Assembly (NCBI GenBank): GCA_020634515.1
Contig: JACKBL010000005.1
Location: 405,613 to 469,612 of the forward strand
From: Ardenticatenales bacterium
GTDB lineage: Bacteria > Chloroflexota > Anaerolineae > Promineifilales > Promineifilaceae
Length of the DNA stretch: 64,000 nt
Direction: 5' to 3'
Positions within the stretch are counted from its first letter, which is position 1; each line of letters opens with the position of its first letter. The notes under the pieces are model-generated. The model was not told the origin of the DNA, did not search any database, and saw nothing but the letters and a program-made list of their open reading frames with translations. A program made the position numbers and the translations under genes. Shown one piece after another: positions 53,101 to 60,598 of the stretch.

Positions 53101-56100
53101 GGCGCAGGTCTTGCGACCCAGACAGAATCGTCTGACCGTCCGGGCTGAAGGCGATGCCATGGATCGCCCCGGTGTGACGAAGGAAACGGCGCACGGCTGT
53201 TCCCGTTGCCACGTCCCAAAGAATCATGCTGCCGTCTTCGGAGCCGGACAAAATGGTGTGGCCGTTTGGGTGGTATGCCACGCTCCAGATGGCCCCGCTA
53301 TGCCCATCACCGGACTGACCGAAATGCCGCACGATTTCCCCACTGCTCAGGTCCCAGAGAATGAGCGTGGCGTCTCGGGAACCGGAAAGCGCCAGGGAGC
53401 CATCCGGGCTGAAAGCGACGCTCTGGACCACATCGGTGTGCCCTTTGGCGCTGTCGGTTCCATTGACTTCTCCGAACTGCCTTAGCTCCTTGCCTGTACT
53501 CAGGTCCCAGAGCCGGAGCGTGTGATCATCCGCGCCGGACAGCGCCAAGCGACTATCCGGGCTGATAGCCACGCTTTGGACGCCGGAAAAAGAAGTGCGG
53601 GCGTACTGCTGTGTCGTCATGGCGGGGACAGGAATGTGCCCTTCCATCACCAGCCGTGTTCCGCCACGTGTATAAGCGGCCTCAGACAGGGCCAGTTGTG
53701 ATTCAACGGGTGGGTCATCCAGACGATTGGCTTCTAGCGCCAGGGTGAGGGCGAGATCGGTTCGGTCTTCTAGTAGCAGGGCTTGTGAGTTGGCGGCCAG
53801 GGCGAAACTTTGGGCCACGGCCGCGCTGCGCTCCGCTTGTCTTTGTTGGATGCCGGCATAAGAGGCCAGCAAGAGAGCGCCCAATGTTGTGATAAACATG
53901 ACGATAACGAGTACCCACAAAACATGGCGCGAACGTCTTTTTAACGCCGATTCGCGGGCGCGGCGGGCACTCTCGACCGCTTCCCGCGCCGCCTGCGCCG
54001 CCAGGCTGGCCTGTAGAAAATCCATTTCACTGTGTGTCAACACCAGGTCAGACGATTGTACCCAGTCTTGAAAGTGGGACAGGCGCGCGCCTCGCAGCAA
54101 GAAGTCGGCATCTTTGTCGGCGCGCTCCCACTCCAGTGCCGCTGCTTCCAGCATCCGCTGCCGGCGCACATCTTCCCGGCTGTCATCAAGCCACTGCCGC
54201 ACCTGTTGCCACTGCTTGATCAGCGCTTCGTGTGCTATTTCCATAATGGGCGCCCGGGTTGCCGGGTCCCGGTCGAATGAGAGCAGTCGATGCCGGCCAA
54301 AAAGCTCAATCACGGCTTCCGTGATTAGTGGATCACCTTCTAGCTCCAGGAGTTCAGCGCGTGGCACGCGCCGGCGGGTGTCTTCGATACCTTCACCGAG
54401 AGTGATCAGGCGCAAGAACAATTGGCGGGTCACCGTTTGCGCGTCTTTGCCCAGGCCATCGTACAGTTCATCCGCGCGCCGGGTCAATGCGCCAGCGACG
54501 CCGCCAATGGTTTGATAGGCCGCGCTGGTCAACAGGTGATCCTGACGGTGTTCGAACAGCTCCGTGAGTGCATATTGCAGCAACGGCAACGTGCCGCGCT
54601 GCTCCCTGACGTCGGCGATGATCGTGGTGACCAATGTCGGCTCCAGGGTCAATCCCACACGCTCGGCCGGGCCGCAAATGGCGCGCTGCAATTCCTCCGC
54701 GCTCATGGGCAGGATAATTTCTGTACCCTGACGCATCAATTCGCCAAATCCGGGGTCAAGGAGGGGGCGATCATAGAAGTCTGCACGCAACGTGATCACC
54801 AGGCGCAGACGACTGTTTGGTTCTTCCAGGGCCAGCCGCAGGCTGTTCAAGAAACGGGTCGGTGATTCCGTGGTCTTGGGTAGTATGAACAGCTCTTCAA
54901 ACTGGTCAATGACCAGCAGCAGTTCCCCCTCGTCCGGTGGTAGCACCCGTTTGATGGCCCGCAGCAAGCCGCGTTCATCTTGCTGTAGTTGTTCGATAAG
55001 GCTGGGTGGGGGATTGACCGACAGGCGAAGCAGCGCGGCCTCTAACTCTTCCCAGGGATAGGGGCCGGGGGAGATGACGGCGATAAACCAGTTCTGTGAA
55101 CCGGGCACCATACCCTGGCGTAGGCGGGGAATGAGACCGGCGCGGATGACGCTGGATTTGCCGCTGCCACTTGGGCCGACAAGTGCCAGAAATCGTTGTG
55201 GTAGGGTTGATGGTGATAGGATACCAGGTGCGGAGGGAAGAGGCAGCGGTGCGGCAACGGGTTGAACAGGCTTTGCGGGGGAGGAGTGTGCCGGCATTTT
55301 CCCTGTTTGTAGACGTGTCAGCAGACGCTGCACCAATGCCTCGCGGCCAAAGAAATCAACCGTATCCGCTTCTTGAAACGGGCGCAATCCTTTATAAGGG
55401 TTTTGCGGTTCTGGCGGCGTCAGGATCGCCTTTTCCTGGACGTCGATGACCGGAAACCGGGTTGAACCAGTCGTCGCCGACTGCTCGTTGGCCAGTGCCC
55501 GGTCGACCGCCTGGTAGAAGGCCGTCAGAAAGGCGTCGGTATTGGCAAAACGAGCTACCGGGTTCTTGGCCGTAGCCTGCGACACAATCTCGTCTATCGC
55601 GGTGGGCAGTTCCGGACGTTGCCGGCATATTGCCGGCAAGGGCGTGTTCAACTGTTTTAATACCAGTCCTGCTTCTGGCGTGTTGAGGAACGGGTGGACA
55701 CCCACGAGCATTTCGTAAAGCACAATTCCCAGGTTGTAGATGTCGCTCTGGGGTGTAACCGGCTCATTTCTGATCTGTTCCGGAGAGGAATAATAAAGCG
55801 TCCCGATGATGCCTTCGCGCGTCGCCGGCGTGGCGGTGTCGAACAGTTTGGCGATGCCGAAGTCGGACAGATAGGCGTTTCCGTCTTCGTCCAGCAGGAT
55901 GTTGCCCGGTTTCAGGTCCCGATGGATGACGTTTTGGCGGTGGGCGAAGGCCAGCGCCGAACAGACTTGCCGCAGCAGCAGGGCCGTTTTGGACAGCGAC
56001 CAGGGGCCTTCTTGACGTAGTTTTTCGTGCAGGTTGCCGCCGGATAACCAGCGCATGACGAGATAGGCGTGGCCTGGTTCGCGCCAGTAGTCGTAGAGGG

Positions 56101-56320
56101 GGACGATGTGGGGGTGTTCGAGGCGGGCGATCATCTGCGCTTCTATTTCAAAGCGGCGGATGAATTCAGGGTTATTGGCAAATGCCGGCAAGATTACCTT
56201 GACAGCCACATCGCGCCACACGCCCGGTTGAAAAGCGCGATAGACCTCGCCAAACCCTCCCGCGCCAACCCGCTCCCGGATCTCGTATCCACCAACCGTA
56301 AAGCCTGTCAAGTCAGCCAT
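50186..56320 (-). CDS. Giant Ser/Thr kinase - STAND NTPase - WD40 - PPC - WD40 protein
   Basis: 2044 residues. Kinase at about 12-275: GAGGFG loop (19-24), VAVK lysine K41, HRDLKPGN (133-140), DFG (153-155). STAND NTPase from ~308 (NPYKGLRPF, Walker A GPSGSGKS 382-389, Walker B LLLVIDQFEELF). Single membrane helix at about 805-830 (VLWVLVIVMFITTLGALLLA). First WD40 block of about 14 repeats (SPDGRTALSGGAD-type), then a pre-peptidase C-terminal-like domain (GQYTIEVRGYRDQSEGEY) and a second WD40 block. Probably a membrane-bound signalling hub: the propellers and PPC outside the kinase would sense or scaffold, and the NTPase would switch. The start is uncertain (ATG 56362 also possible; no ribosome site at either). 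Confidence 0.85.
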   Translation of the reverse strand: MADLTGFTVGGYEIRERVGAGGFGEVYRAFQPGVWRDVAVKVILPAFANNPEFIRRFEIEAQMIARLEHPHIVPLYDYWREPGHAYLVMRWLSGGNLHEKLRQEGPWSLSKTALLLRQVCSALAFAHRQNVIHRDLKPGNILLDEDGNAYLSDFGIAKLFDTATPATREGIIGTLYYSSPEQIRNEPVTPQSDIYNLGIVLYEMLVGVHPFLNTPEAGLVLKQLNTPLPAICRQRPELPTAIDEIVSQATAKNPVARFANTDAFLTAFYQAVDRALANEQSATTGSTRFPVIDVQEKAILTPPEPQNPYKGLRPFQEADTVDFFGREALVQRLLTRLQTGKMPAHSSPAKPVQPVAAPLPLPSAPGILSPSTLPQRFLALVGPSGSGKSSVIRAGLIPRLRQGMVPGSQNWFIAVISPGPYPWEELEAALLRLSVNPPPSLIEQLQQDERGLLRAIKRVLPPDEGELLLVIDQFEELFILPKTTESPTRFLNSLRLALEEPNSRLRLVITLRADFYDRPLLDPGFGELMRQGTEIILPMSAEELQRAICGPAERVGLTLEPTLVTTIIADVREQRGTLPLLQYALTELFEHRQDHLLTSAAYQTIGGVAGALTRRADELYDGLGKDAQTVTRQLFLRLITLGEGIEDTRRRVPRAELLELEGDPLITEAVIELFGRHRLLSFDRDPATRAPIMEIAHEALIKQWQQVRQWLDDSREDVRRQRMLEAAALEWERADKDADFLLRGARLSHFQDWVQSSDLVLTHSEMDFLQASLAAQAAREAVESARRARESALKRRSRHVLWVLVIVMFITTLGALLLASYAGIQQRQAERSAAVAQSFALAANSQALLLEDRTDLALTLALEANRLDDPPVESQLALSEAAYTRGGTRLVMEGHIPVPAMTTQQYARTSFSGVQSVAISPDSRLALSGADDHTLRLWDLSTGKELRQFGEVNGTDSAKGHTDVVQSVAFSPDGSLALSGSRDATLILWDLSSGEIVRHFGQSGDGHSGAIWSVAYHPNGHTILSGSEDGSMILWDVATGTAVRRFLRHTGAIHGIAFSPDGQTILSGSQDLRLIWWDTETGKALRIIAGYEGAIQSVAFSPDGRSALTGASLPHFDLWLWDLQTGQRRQEFRGHTSDIWSVSFSPDGRTILSSSADNTVRLWDVETSTEIERLSGHTQAVLAVAFSPDGRLALTGSVDNTLRLWQLRSGAELIRLTGDDAYVPDLTGYSVARFTPDGQSILSGHYDGTVRLWHLDNPGAPVYLGNGVPHQGPVWGVAVSPDGRFGLSASSDKTVILWDLANGQAIHRLEGHAAPVISVTFSPDGRTALSGGADEVVIVWDLDTGQLLRRFGSQRGFVRSVNFTPDGRQALTSANLTMLLWDVATGDIQQQFSGHAAEIIGARISPDGKTALSGSRDGSVRWWDLGTGRELKHLQQPGQVAGVSFSPDGRYAIVSMNTSTVFIWDLISGAKIRQFAAYGINAGEIDVRSDGQMALSSAWGEGLIVWRLDYTWDDLLQWVYANRYIVQLSCPDRDIYHVAPACGADSVAPSLAPMITTMPQTPVARALAVTSVAAEPPAGPPPTPTMTPAYAGILTPNTDHRGQLPPGGGQNWAYQGEVDEQIKISAIADHPVNDFVAQNQQPDSSLLDTRLRVYAPDGTLLAENDDRLNGTISDSLLDNVLLPATGQYTIEVRGYRDQSEGEYTLRLEPAMPLDCLSLPIGGIWGLAITPDGKYALAGSGVANMDDPSTTINDILVWDLTTRGEVMRFSGHVERVHTMAISPDGNYVLSAAFYEKRPILWSRADGTVIAYLGIDGTEPTGYITQLAISPDGRVAAAAFIDGLLLVWDLSLEHFGQVRQSLKHDNRIESVTFSADSHSLFWGDTEGEVVMWAWETNEIVRHFAIEENGGTGWIESLAVSLDGRYLLSTSSFREGDGDGQLVLWDVASGQATLQMTVHASSVNSVAISPDGRYAASGSGNLSVSPGESLVSLWDLQTGEELARIDAHTNTITNVLFGPDGHSLFSSSWDGKLCTWDMDLLLAGQRP

Positions 56321-56993
56321 AAAACGCGCCAGCAGTTCATAAACAAGAGCCCTGTGTCTCATTATACTATAAGCTCATTTTTCTCACCTGTCAGGTGGCA
56401 TTTGTCATTCCTGCCCACCCCAACGAACCGGGATATGTCGAAAATGATCGCCGCCTCCCGTTTCTTTTTGACGAAACGCGCCCCCCGAAGTAGACTTAAC
56501 GATCCGTCCCACTCACCGCCCAAGGCCAATCCAGAAAAATAATGATCCAGAAGAGGCGTGATTTTTTGGATTGGCTCGAGGCTTTTTCGGCACGCAATAG
56601 GATTGCGTAAATACTGAAAAAGCCTGAGTCAAAAACGAACAGTTGGATAATCCAGCACGCATAAAGGAGTCCCCCATAAACGAGGCGCGCTATGGAAGAA
56701 GATAATCAGGATCGCGCGGATTCTTCATTTTATCCGCATTTTCCGTGTTTTTCCGTGACGACTAACGCGCTCTGGAGATTGGACCAATTGCAGTCGAAGG
56801 CCGTTGGTTTCGACATGCTCAACCAACCTTGCCCCACTATGAACACATTACCGAACCTTAAGGAGCGGCAATTGAATAAGATGACGAAGTCATTTCCTCA
56901 CCGCTTCTTCAAACTGGCGATGCAATGCCCATCTTATTTCATCGCCAGTCCTAAAGGTGTTTTACGAACATAGGTGTTTTCGAAGGAGACGTT
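56321..56993. other. Divergent intergenic region with tandem long stem-loops
   Basis: About 670 bp (including the unassigned first codons of the kinase frame) between the giant kinase gene and the Hsp70-like gene. Two adjacent long stem-loops occupy 56526-56625, and a fragment like the MITE inner hairpin (ATTGGACCAATTGC) lies near 56779-56792. A 93-codon frame at 56692-56973 has no recognisable product. GGAG precedes the Hsp70-like start. Confidence 0.6.
56526..56625. other. Two adjacent long stem-loops, possible structured RNA
   Basis: Stem 1: CCAATCCAGAAAAAT (56526-56540) with ATTTTTTGGATTGG (56561-56574), one bulge. Stem 2: AGGCTTTTTC (56579-56588) with GAAAAAGCCT (56616-56625), enclosing ACGCAAT (56592-56598) with ATTGCGT (56602-56608). 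They are separated by 4 nt. No promoter or T-run settles strand or transcript ends, so RNA status is inference. Confidence 0.45.
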
Positions 56994-59360
56994 ATGGACA
57001 TCATCGGCATGGATTTTGGCACGACCAATTCTGGCATGGCTGTCTTTGACGGCCAGGCCGTACATGTTTTACCACTTGACCCGGTCAACAACAACCCCCG
57101 CGTTGCCCGCACCGCCCTCTATATCACCAACGAACAGCAAATAACGACTGGGCGCGCCGCCATAAACGAGTATTTCGAGCGCAACATGGGGCGTGCCAGT
57201 AAATTGCAGCGTGTGTGGGTGGGCGAGATCGAAGTACGCGGCGGCGACATGTACTACGTGGATGATTTATACATCTGGATGGACGTCCTCTCCCCCGGAC
57301 GGTTGTTTCTCTCCATGAAAACAGGGCTACGCGACATCCACTACACCGGAACCATTGTTGGTCCCCACTTTTACACGCTGGAAGACCTCATCTCCCTGTA
57401 TCTATATGTTACCCGCTTGCGCGCGGAGAAGCTGCTGGGGCGGCCTTTGCGCCAGGTTGTATTGGGGCGGCCCGTTCACTTCTCTCTGGAACCGCAGCAG
57501 GATGCCCTGGCGCAGGATCGGCTGCTGACCGCTGCTTTTCGCGCCGGCTACGACCGGGTCTACCTGCAATATGAGCCTGTCGCCGCCGCCTACAGTTACG
57601 CTGCGCAGTTGGATGCCCCGCAGACCGCCCTTGTGTTCGACTTTGGCGGCGGCACACTGGACATCACCGTGATGCGCCTGGGCGGCAGCGAAAAACCGCG
57701 CGTGTTGGCAACAGGCGGTATCCCCATCGCCGGCGATGTGTTTGACCAGCGGCTCTCCCGCGCGCGGCTGCCGCGCCACTTTGGCGAGCGCAGCCTCTAC
57801 GGTCCGCGCCACAAGCCCATGCCCGTGCCCGCCTGGATTTATGATGTTTTTTCCGACTGGCAGGAGATGATCGTGCTGCAACGTCCCGAAAATCGCCAGA
57901 TTATCGAAACGATTCTGCAAACCTCGCGCAATCCCGGCGAAATCCAGGCGTTATTGAGTCTGGTCAATGGCAACTATGGTCTGCGTATGTTTGACGAAGT
58001 GGAAAAGACCAAGCGCACGCTCTCGGAAAAGATCGGAGCCATGATCCGCCTGCAAGGGGACGACTTCAACGTATTTGAACTGGTCACGCGCAGCGATTTC
58101 GAGGAAATCATTCGCCGCGAAATTCTGGCGATTGAACAACATCTGGACAGCACGATTGCGGCTTCTGGGCTGCGACCGGAACAGATTGATGCCGTAATAC
58201 GCACGGGTGGGTCGGCGGAGATCCCCGTTTTTCAGCGGATGCTGGGGCGGAAGTTGGGTGCGGACAAGCTGCGTCACATTGACACCTTCAGCAGCGTGAC
58301 GGCGGGCCTGGGCATCGTGGCCCATCATCTGGAGCAGGGGGAGATTGACCTGCGCGCCTACACGTCGGCGGATGTGGGCGCGGTGGGTACGGATGCGGCG
58401 GAGTCGCGCGTGCCGGAAGTAAATGTGCGCCTGCTACAGCGCCGTCTACAGGCGCAAGAACTGGGGGCGGGCGTCGCTGATTCGGGGACGGAACAGGCAC
58501 TGGTGCTGTTGGGCGGCGAAGGGCTGGTGCAGGCTTTTCCCTGGTCGCCGCCAGAGGCGTCCGTGCCGCTGGCGCAGATTGGTTGGAAGGCCTGGCTGCC
58601 ACCACGGGCTGCCAGTTTGCTGCCGCTGGATGCGCCGCTGTTGGCGGTGACGAACCGGTATCGCTTTTTGTTAACGACGGCGCGGCAGTTGTTGGATTTG
58701 CAGGCGCTGGACCTGACCATGCGTGATCTGTACTATTTTGTGAAGGATGAGACGGTTTGCGGGGTGGCGGATTGGGGGCGCATGAAGGAGTCGCCGCTGC
58801 TGTTGATTGTGACTTCGCTGGGCGTGGCGCGGGGGTATGAGATGAGTGTGCTGGCGGGGAGTATTGAGGGGCCTGTGCCGTTGCAGTTTGATGATCCGCC
58901 GGCGGGCCTGCCTACGTTTGTGATGGGGGCGGGGCGGGATGAGGATTTGTTGGTGGTGACGGATACGGGGCGGGCGACGCGGTTGCCGCTGCCGCTGCTG
59001 CCGAATGTGGGGGGACTGGTGTTTAATCGTTTGCCGGAGGAGTTGTTGGTGGGTGCTGTATGTGTGCGCGGGGATGAGAAGGTGTTGCTGGCGACGGCGG
59101 AGGGGTATGGGCGGCGGTTGGTGGGGGAGAGTGTGCCGGCATCTACCCGCCTCAAAACCCGTGGCAAGAGCATCATCTCGCGCAAAGAAGTACGTGGATT
59201 GGTGCGCCTGTCGGCATCAGAGGAAGCCTGGCTGCTGACCACGGAGCGCCTGGTGCGCGTGACCGCCGCGACGCTGCCGCTGGCAGATTCCACGCGCAGT
59301 TATCGCCTGGCGCAACTACGTCCGGGGGAAGTAGGGGTAGGGTTGGTGCGTTGGGGATAA
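56994..59360 (+). CDS. Hsp70/YegD-like ATPase fused to a GyrA-C-like propeller
   Basis: 788 residues. Actin-like ATPase at about 1-445: phosphate 1 DFGTTNSGMAVF (7-18), phosphate 2 ALVFDFGGGTLDITV, adenosine motif AVIRTGGSAEIPVF; closest in look to YegD-type Hsp70s, with no substrate-binding domain of DnaK type. From about 500 onward, repeated ~50-residue blades such as DEDLLVVTDTGRATRLPLP and DEKVLLATAEGYGRRL, then TRGKSIISRKEVRGLVRL resemble the DNA-wrapping beta-pinwheel of GyrA/ParC. Such a fusion is unusual. GGAG 7 nt before ATG. Function unknown; DNA- or polymer-associated chaperone is a guess. Confidence 0.75.
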   Translation: MDIIGMDFGTTNSGMAVFDGQAVHVLPLDPVNNNPRVARTALYITNEQQITTGRAAINEYFERNMGRASKLQRVWVGEIEVRGGDMYYVDDLYIWMDVLSPGRLFLSMKTGLRDIHYTGTIVGPHFYTLEDLISLYLYVTRLRAEKLLGRPLRQVVLGRPVHFSLEPQQDALAQDRLLTAAFRAGYDRVYLQYEPVAAAYSYAAQLDAPQTALVFDFGGGTLDITVMRLGGSEKPRVLATGGIPIAGDVFDQRLSRARLPRHFGERSLYGPRHKPMPVPAWIYDVFSDWQEMIVLQRPENRQIIETILQTSRNPGEIQALLSLVNGNYGLRMFDEVEKTKRTLSEKIGAMIRLQGDDFNVFELVTRSDFEEIIRREILAIEQHLDSTIAASGLRPEQIDAVIRTGGSAEIPVFQRMLGRKLGADKLRHIDTFSSVTAGLGIVAHHLEQGEIDLRAYTSADVGAVGTDAAESRVPEVNVRLLQRRLQAQELGAGVADSGTEQALVLLGGEGLVQAFPWSPPEASVPLAQIGWKAWLPPRAASLLPLDAPLLAVTNRYRFLLTTARQLLDLQALDLTMRDLYYFVKDETVCGVADWGRMKESPLLLIVTSLGVARGYEMSVLAGSIEGPVPLQFDDPPAGLPTFVMGAGRDEDLLVVTDTGRATRLPLPLLPNVGGLVFNRLPEELLVGAVCVRGDEKVLLATAEGYGRRLVGESVPASTRLKTRGKSIISRKEVRGLVRLSASEEAWLLTTERLVRVTAATLPLADSTRSYRLAQLRPGEVGVGLVRWG

Positions 59361-59366
59361 GAGGGG

Positions 59367-60062
59367 TCAAGATTCGTGGTGGGGAGGGAGAATGCCGGCA
59401 TCCAGCGCCCCCACCCCATACCTGACCTTCCGCCGCCCCTGCCACACCGTCACCCCCCCGCTCCCCAAAACCTCGTACCGCGCCCCATCCTGCACCAGGC
59501 ACGTATTCCCCTCAATCCCCACCAGCGCCAGCTTCCGCCCTGCCAGCAGGCGGATCGGTTGCAGCATCGCTTCCGGTATTTCTTCAAAATGAGGCACAAT
59601 CGTCGCCCCGCGCAAGAACCCAAACCCGCTCTTCCAACCGGGAAAGCCGAAAAACTTCTCCCCCATAATCATCGCCCCCGCGCTGCACCCGGCCACCACG
59701 CCTCCCTCGGCCAGCACCGTTTCGATTGCCGCCCAGGCCGGGCTGCCCGCCAGCGTCTGGTACAAGTAATCCGGCTTGCCTCCGGACAGGTAGACGAAGT
59801 TGGCCTGCCGAATCCGCTCCGCCAGCGCCGCGTCATGCGCGCTGGCCCGATCAACCACCGCCACGGCTTCCGTCGCCGCCCCCAGGCGTGTGAAATGCTC
59901 TACGCCCAACGCCGACCAATAGTTGATCCGCTCCGCCCCCTCCGTGCCCGCCGCCGTGGGCAGGCAAACCACGCGCGCCGGTCCATCCAGCCGCGCCAGC
60001 AGCGCCCGGTCCACTGCCTCCATCGCCGGCAAATACTCGCCACTGCCCACCAGCGCCAACAT
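59367..60062 (-). CDS. Peptidase S51 / cyanophycinase-like protein
   Basis: 231 residues, class I glutamine-amidotransferase-like fold. Nucleophile elbow AGCSAGAMIM with the Ser, an N-terminal VGSGEYLPAM, NFVYLSGGKPDYLY and VGIEGNTCLV. Family members cleave dipeptides (PepE) or cyanophycin; here substrate unknown. ATG 60062 begins the first strand directly (MLALVGSGEY). It lies 2 nt after the DUF952 stop, so co-transcribed. Confidence 0.8.
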   Translation of the reverse strand: MLALVGSGEYLPAMEAVDRALLARLDGPARVVCLPTAAGTEGAERINYWSALGVEHFTRLGAATEAVAVVDRASAHDAALAERIRQANFVYLSGGKPDYLYQTLAGSPAWAAIETVLAEGGVVAGCSAGAMIMGEKFFGFPGWKSGFGFLRGATIVPHFEEIPEAMLQPIRLLAGRKLALVGIEGNTCLVQDGARYEVLGSGGVTVWQGRRKVRYGVGALDAGILPPHHES

Positions 60063-60064
60063 GC

Positions 60065-60424
60065 TTATTCTTCCTCCTGCGTCGGCGTAAATGCCGGCAG
60101 CGTGAAACATCCATCCTCGTTCGGCGTAAAAGGGAGTGCTGTCAGGACTGTAGATGCCGGCAGTGGTCCATAGATGTGTGGAAAATCCACGCCAGCGCCA
60201 TACAAATCCTCATACACGACGGGGGCATCCACCCGCGCCGCGTCAATCACCAGCAGCACCAACCCCGCCTGCCCACGATACAGATTGTTCGCCACGCCCA
60301 CCACCTGCGCCGCCGTGGAGCAATGAATAAACCCGTCGCTGCCGAACGCGGCAGGCCAATACACCCCCTGCCGCCGCGCCGCATCCCACCGCGCCGCTTC
60401 CGTAATGTGATAAATCAAACCCAT
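60065..60424 (-). CDS. DUF952 family protein
   Basis: 119 residues. DUF952 pattern: IYHIT near the N terminus, GFIHCSTAAQVVGVANNLY in the middle, LLVIDAARV and FPHIYGPLPASTV. Cytoplasmic, of unknown function (glutathione-transferase-like annotation in some databases). ATG 60424 chosen (GGTGA 6 nt upstream). Two-gene operon with the S51 protein. Confidence 0.85.
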   Translation of the reverse strand: MGLIYHITEAARWDAARRQGVYWPAAFGSDGFIHCSTAAQVVGVANNLYRGQAGLVLLVIDAARVDAPVVYEDLYGAGVDFPHIYGPLPASTVLTALPFTPNEDGCFTLPAFTPTQEEE

Positions 60425-60525
60425 AAGCATTCACCAGCGCGCGTCGCCAGCCGCGCCGCGCAAATAAAAAAGCCGCCCACCCCGCAGGCAGGGGTAACAC
60501 CACAGAATAGCGTGGATAAATGATT

Positions 60526-60598
60526 GAGAGCCTCGCTAAGCGCGGTACAATTCTTGTATTGAGCAAAAAAACGTACCCGCTCGCTTAGGAAGGCTCTC
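60526..60598 (+). promoter_or_regulatory. Hairpin sequestering the transposase ribosome site
   Basis: GAGAGCCTCGCTAAGCG (60526-60542) can pair with CGCTTAGGAAGGCTCTC (60582-60598), 15 of 17 matching. The right arm includes AGGAAGG, the ribosome site of the transposase ATG at 60599. A transcript reading in from outside would fold this hairpin and hide the site, a control known from IS10 and IS200. Confidence 0.55.

Noticed and set aside
56692..56973. 93-codon plus-strand frame
   Set aside because: No ribosome site, no recognisable domain; overlaps repeat-like sequence.
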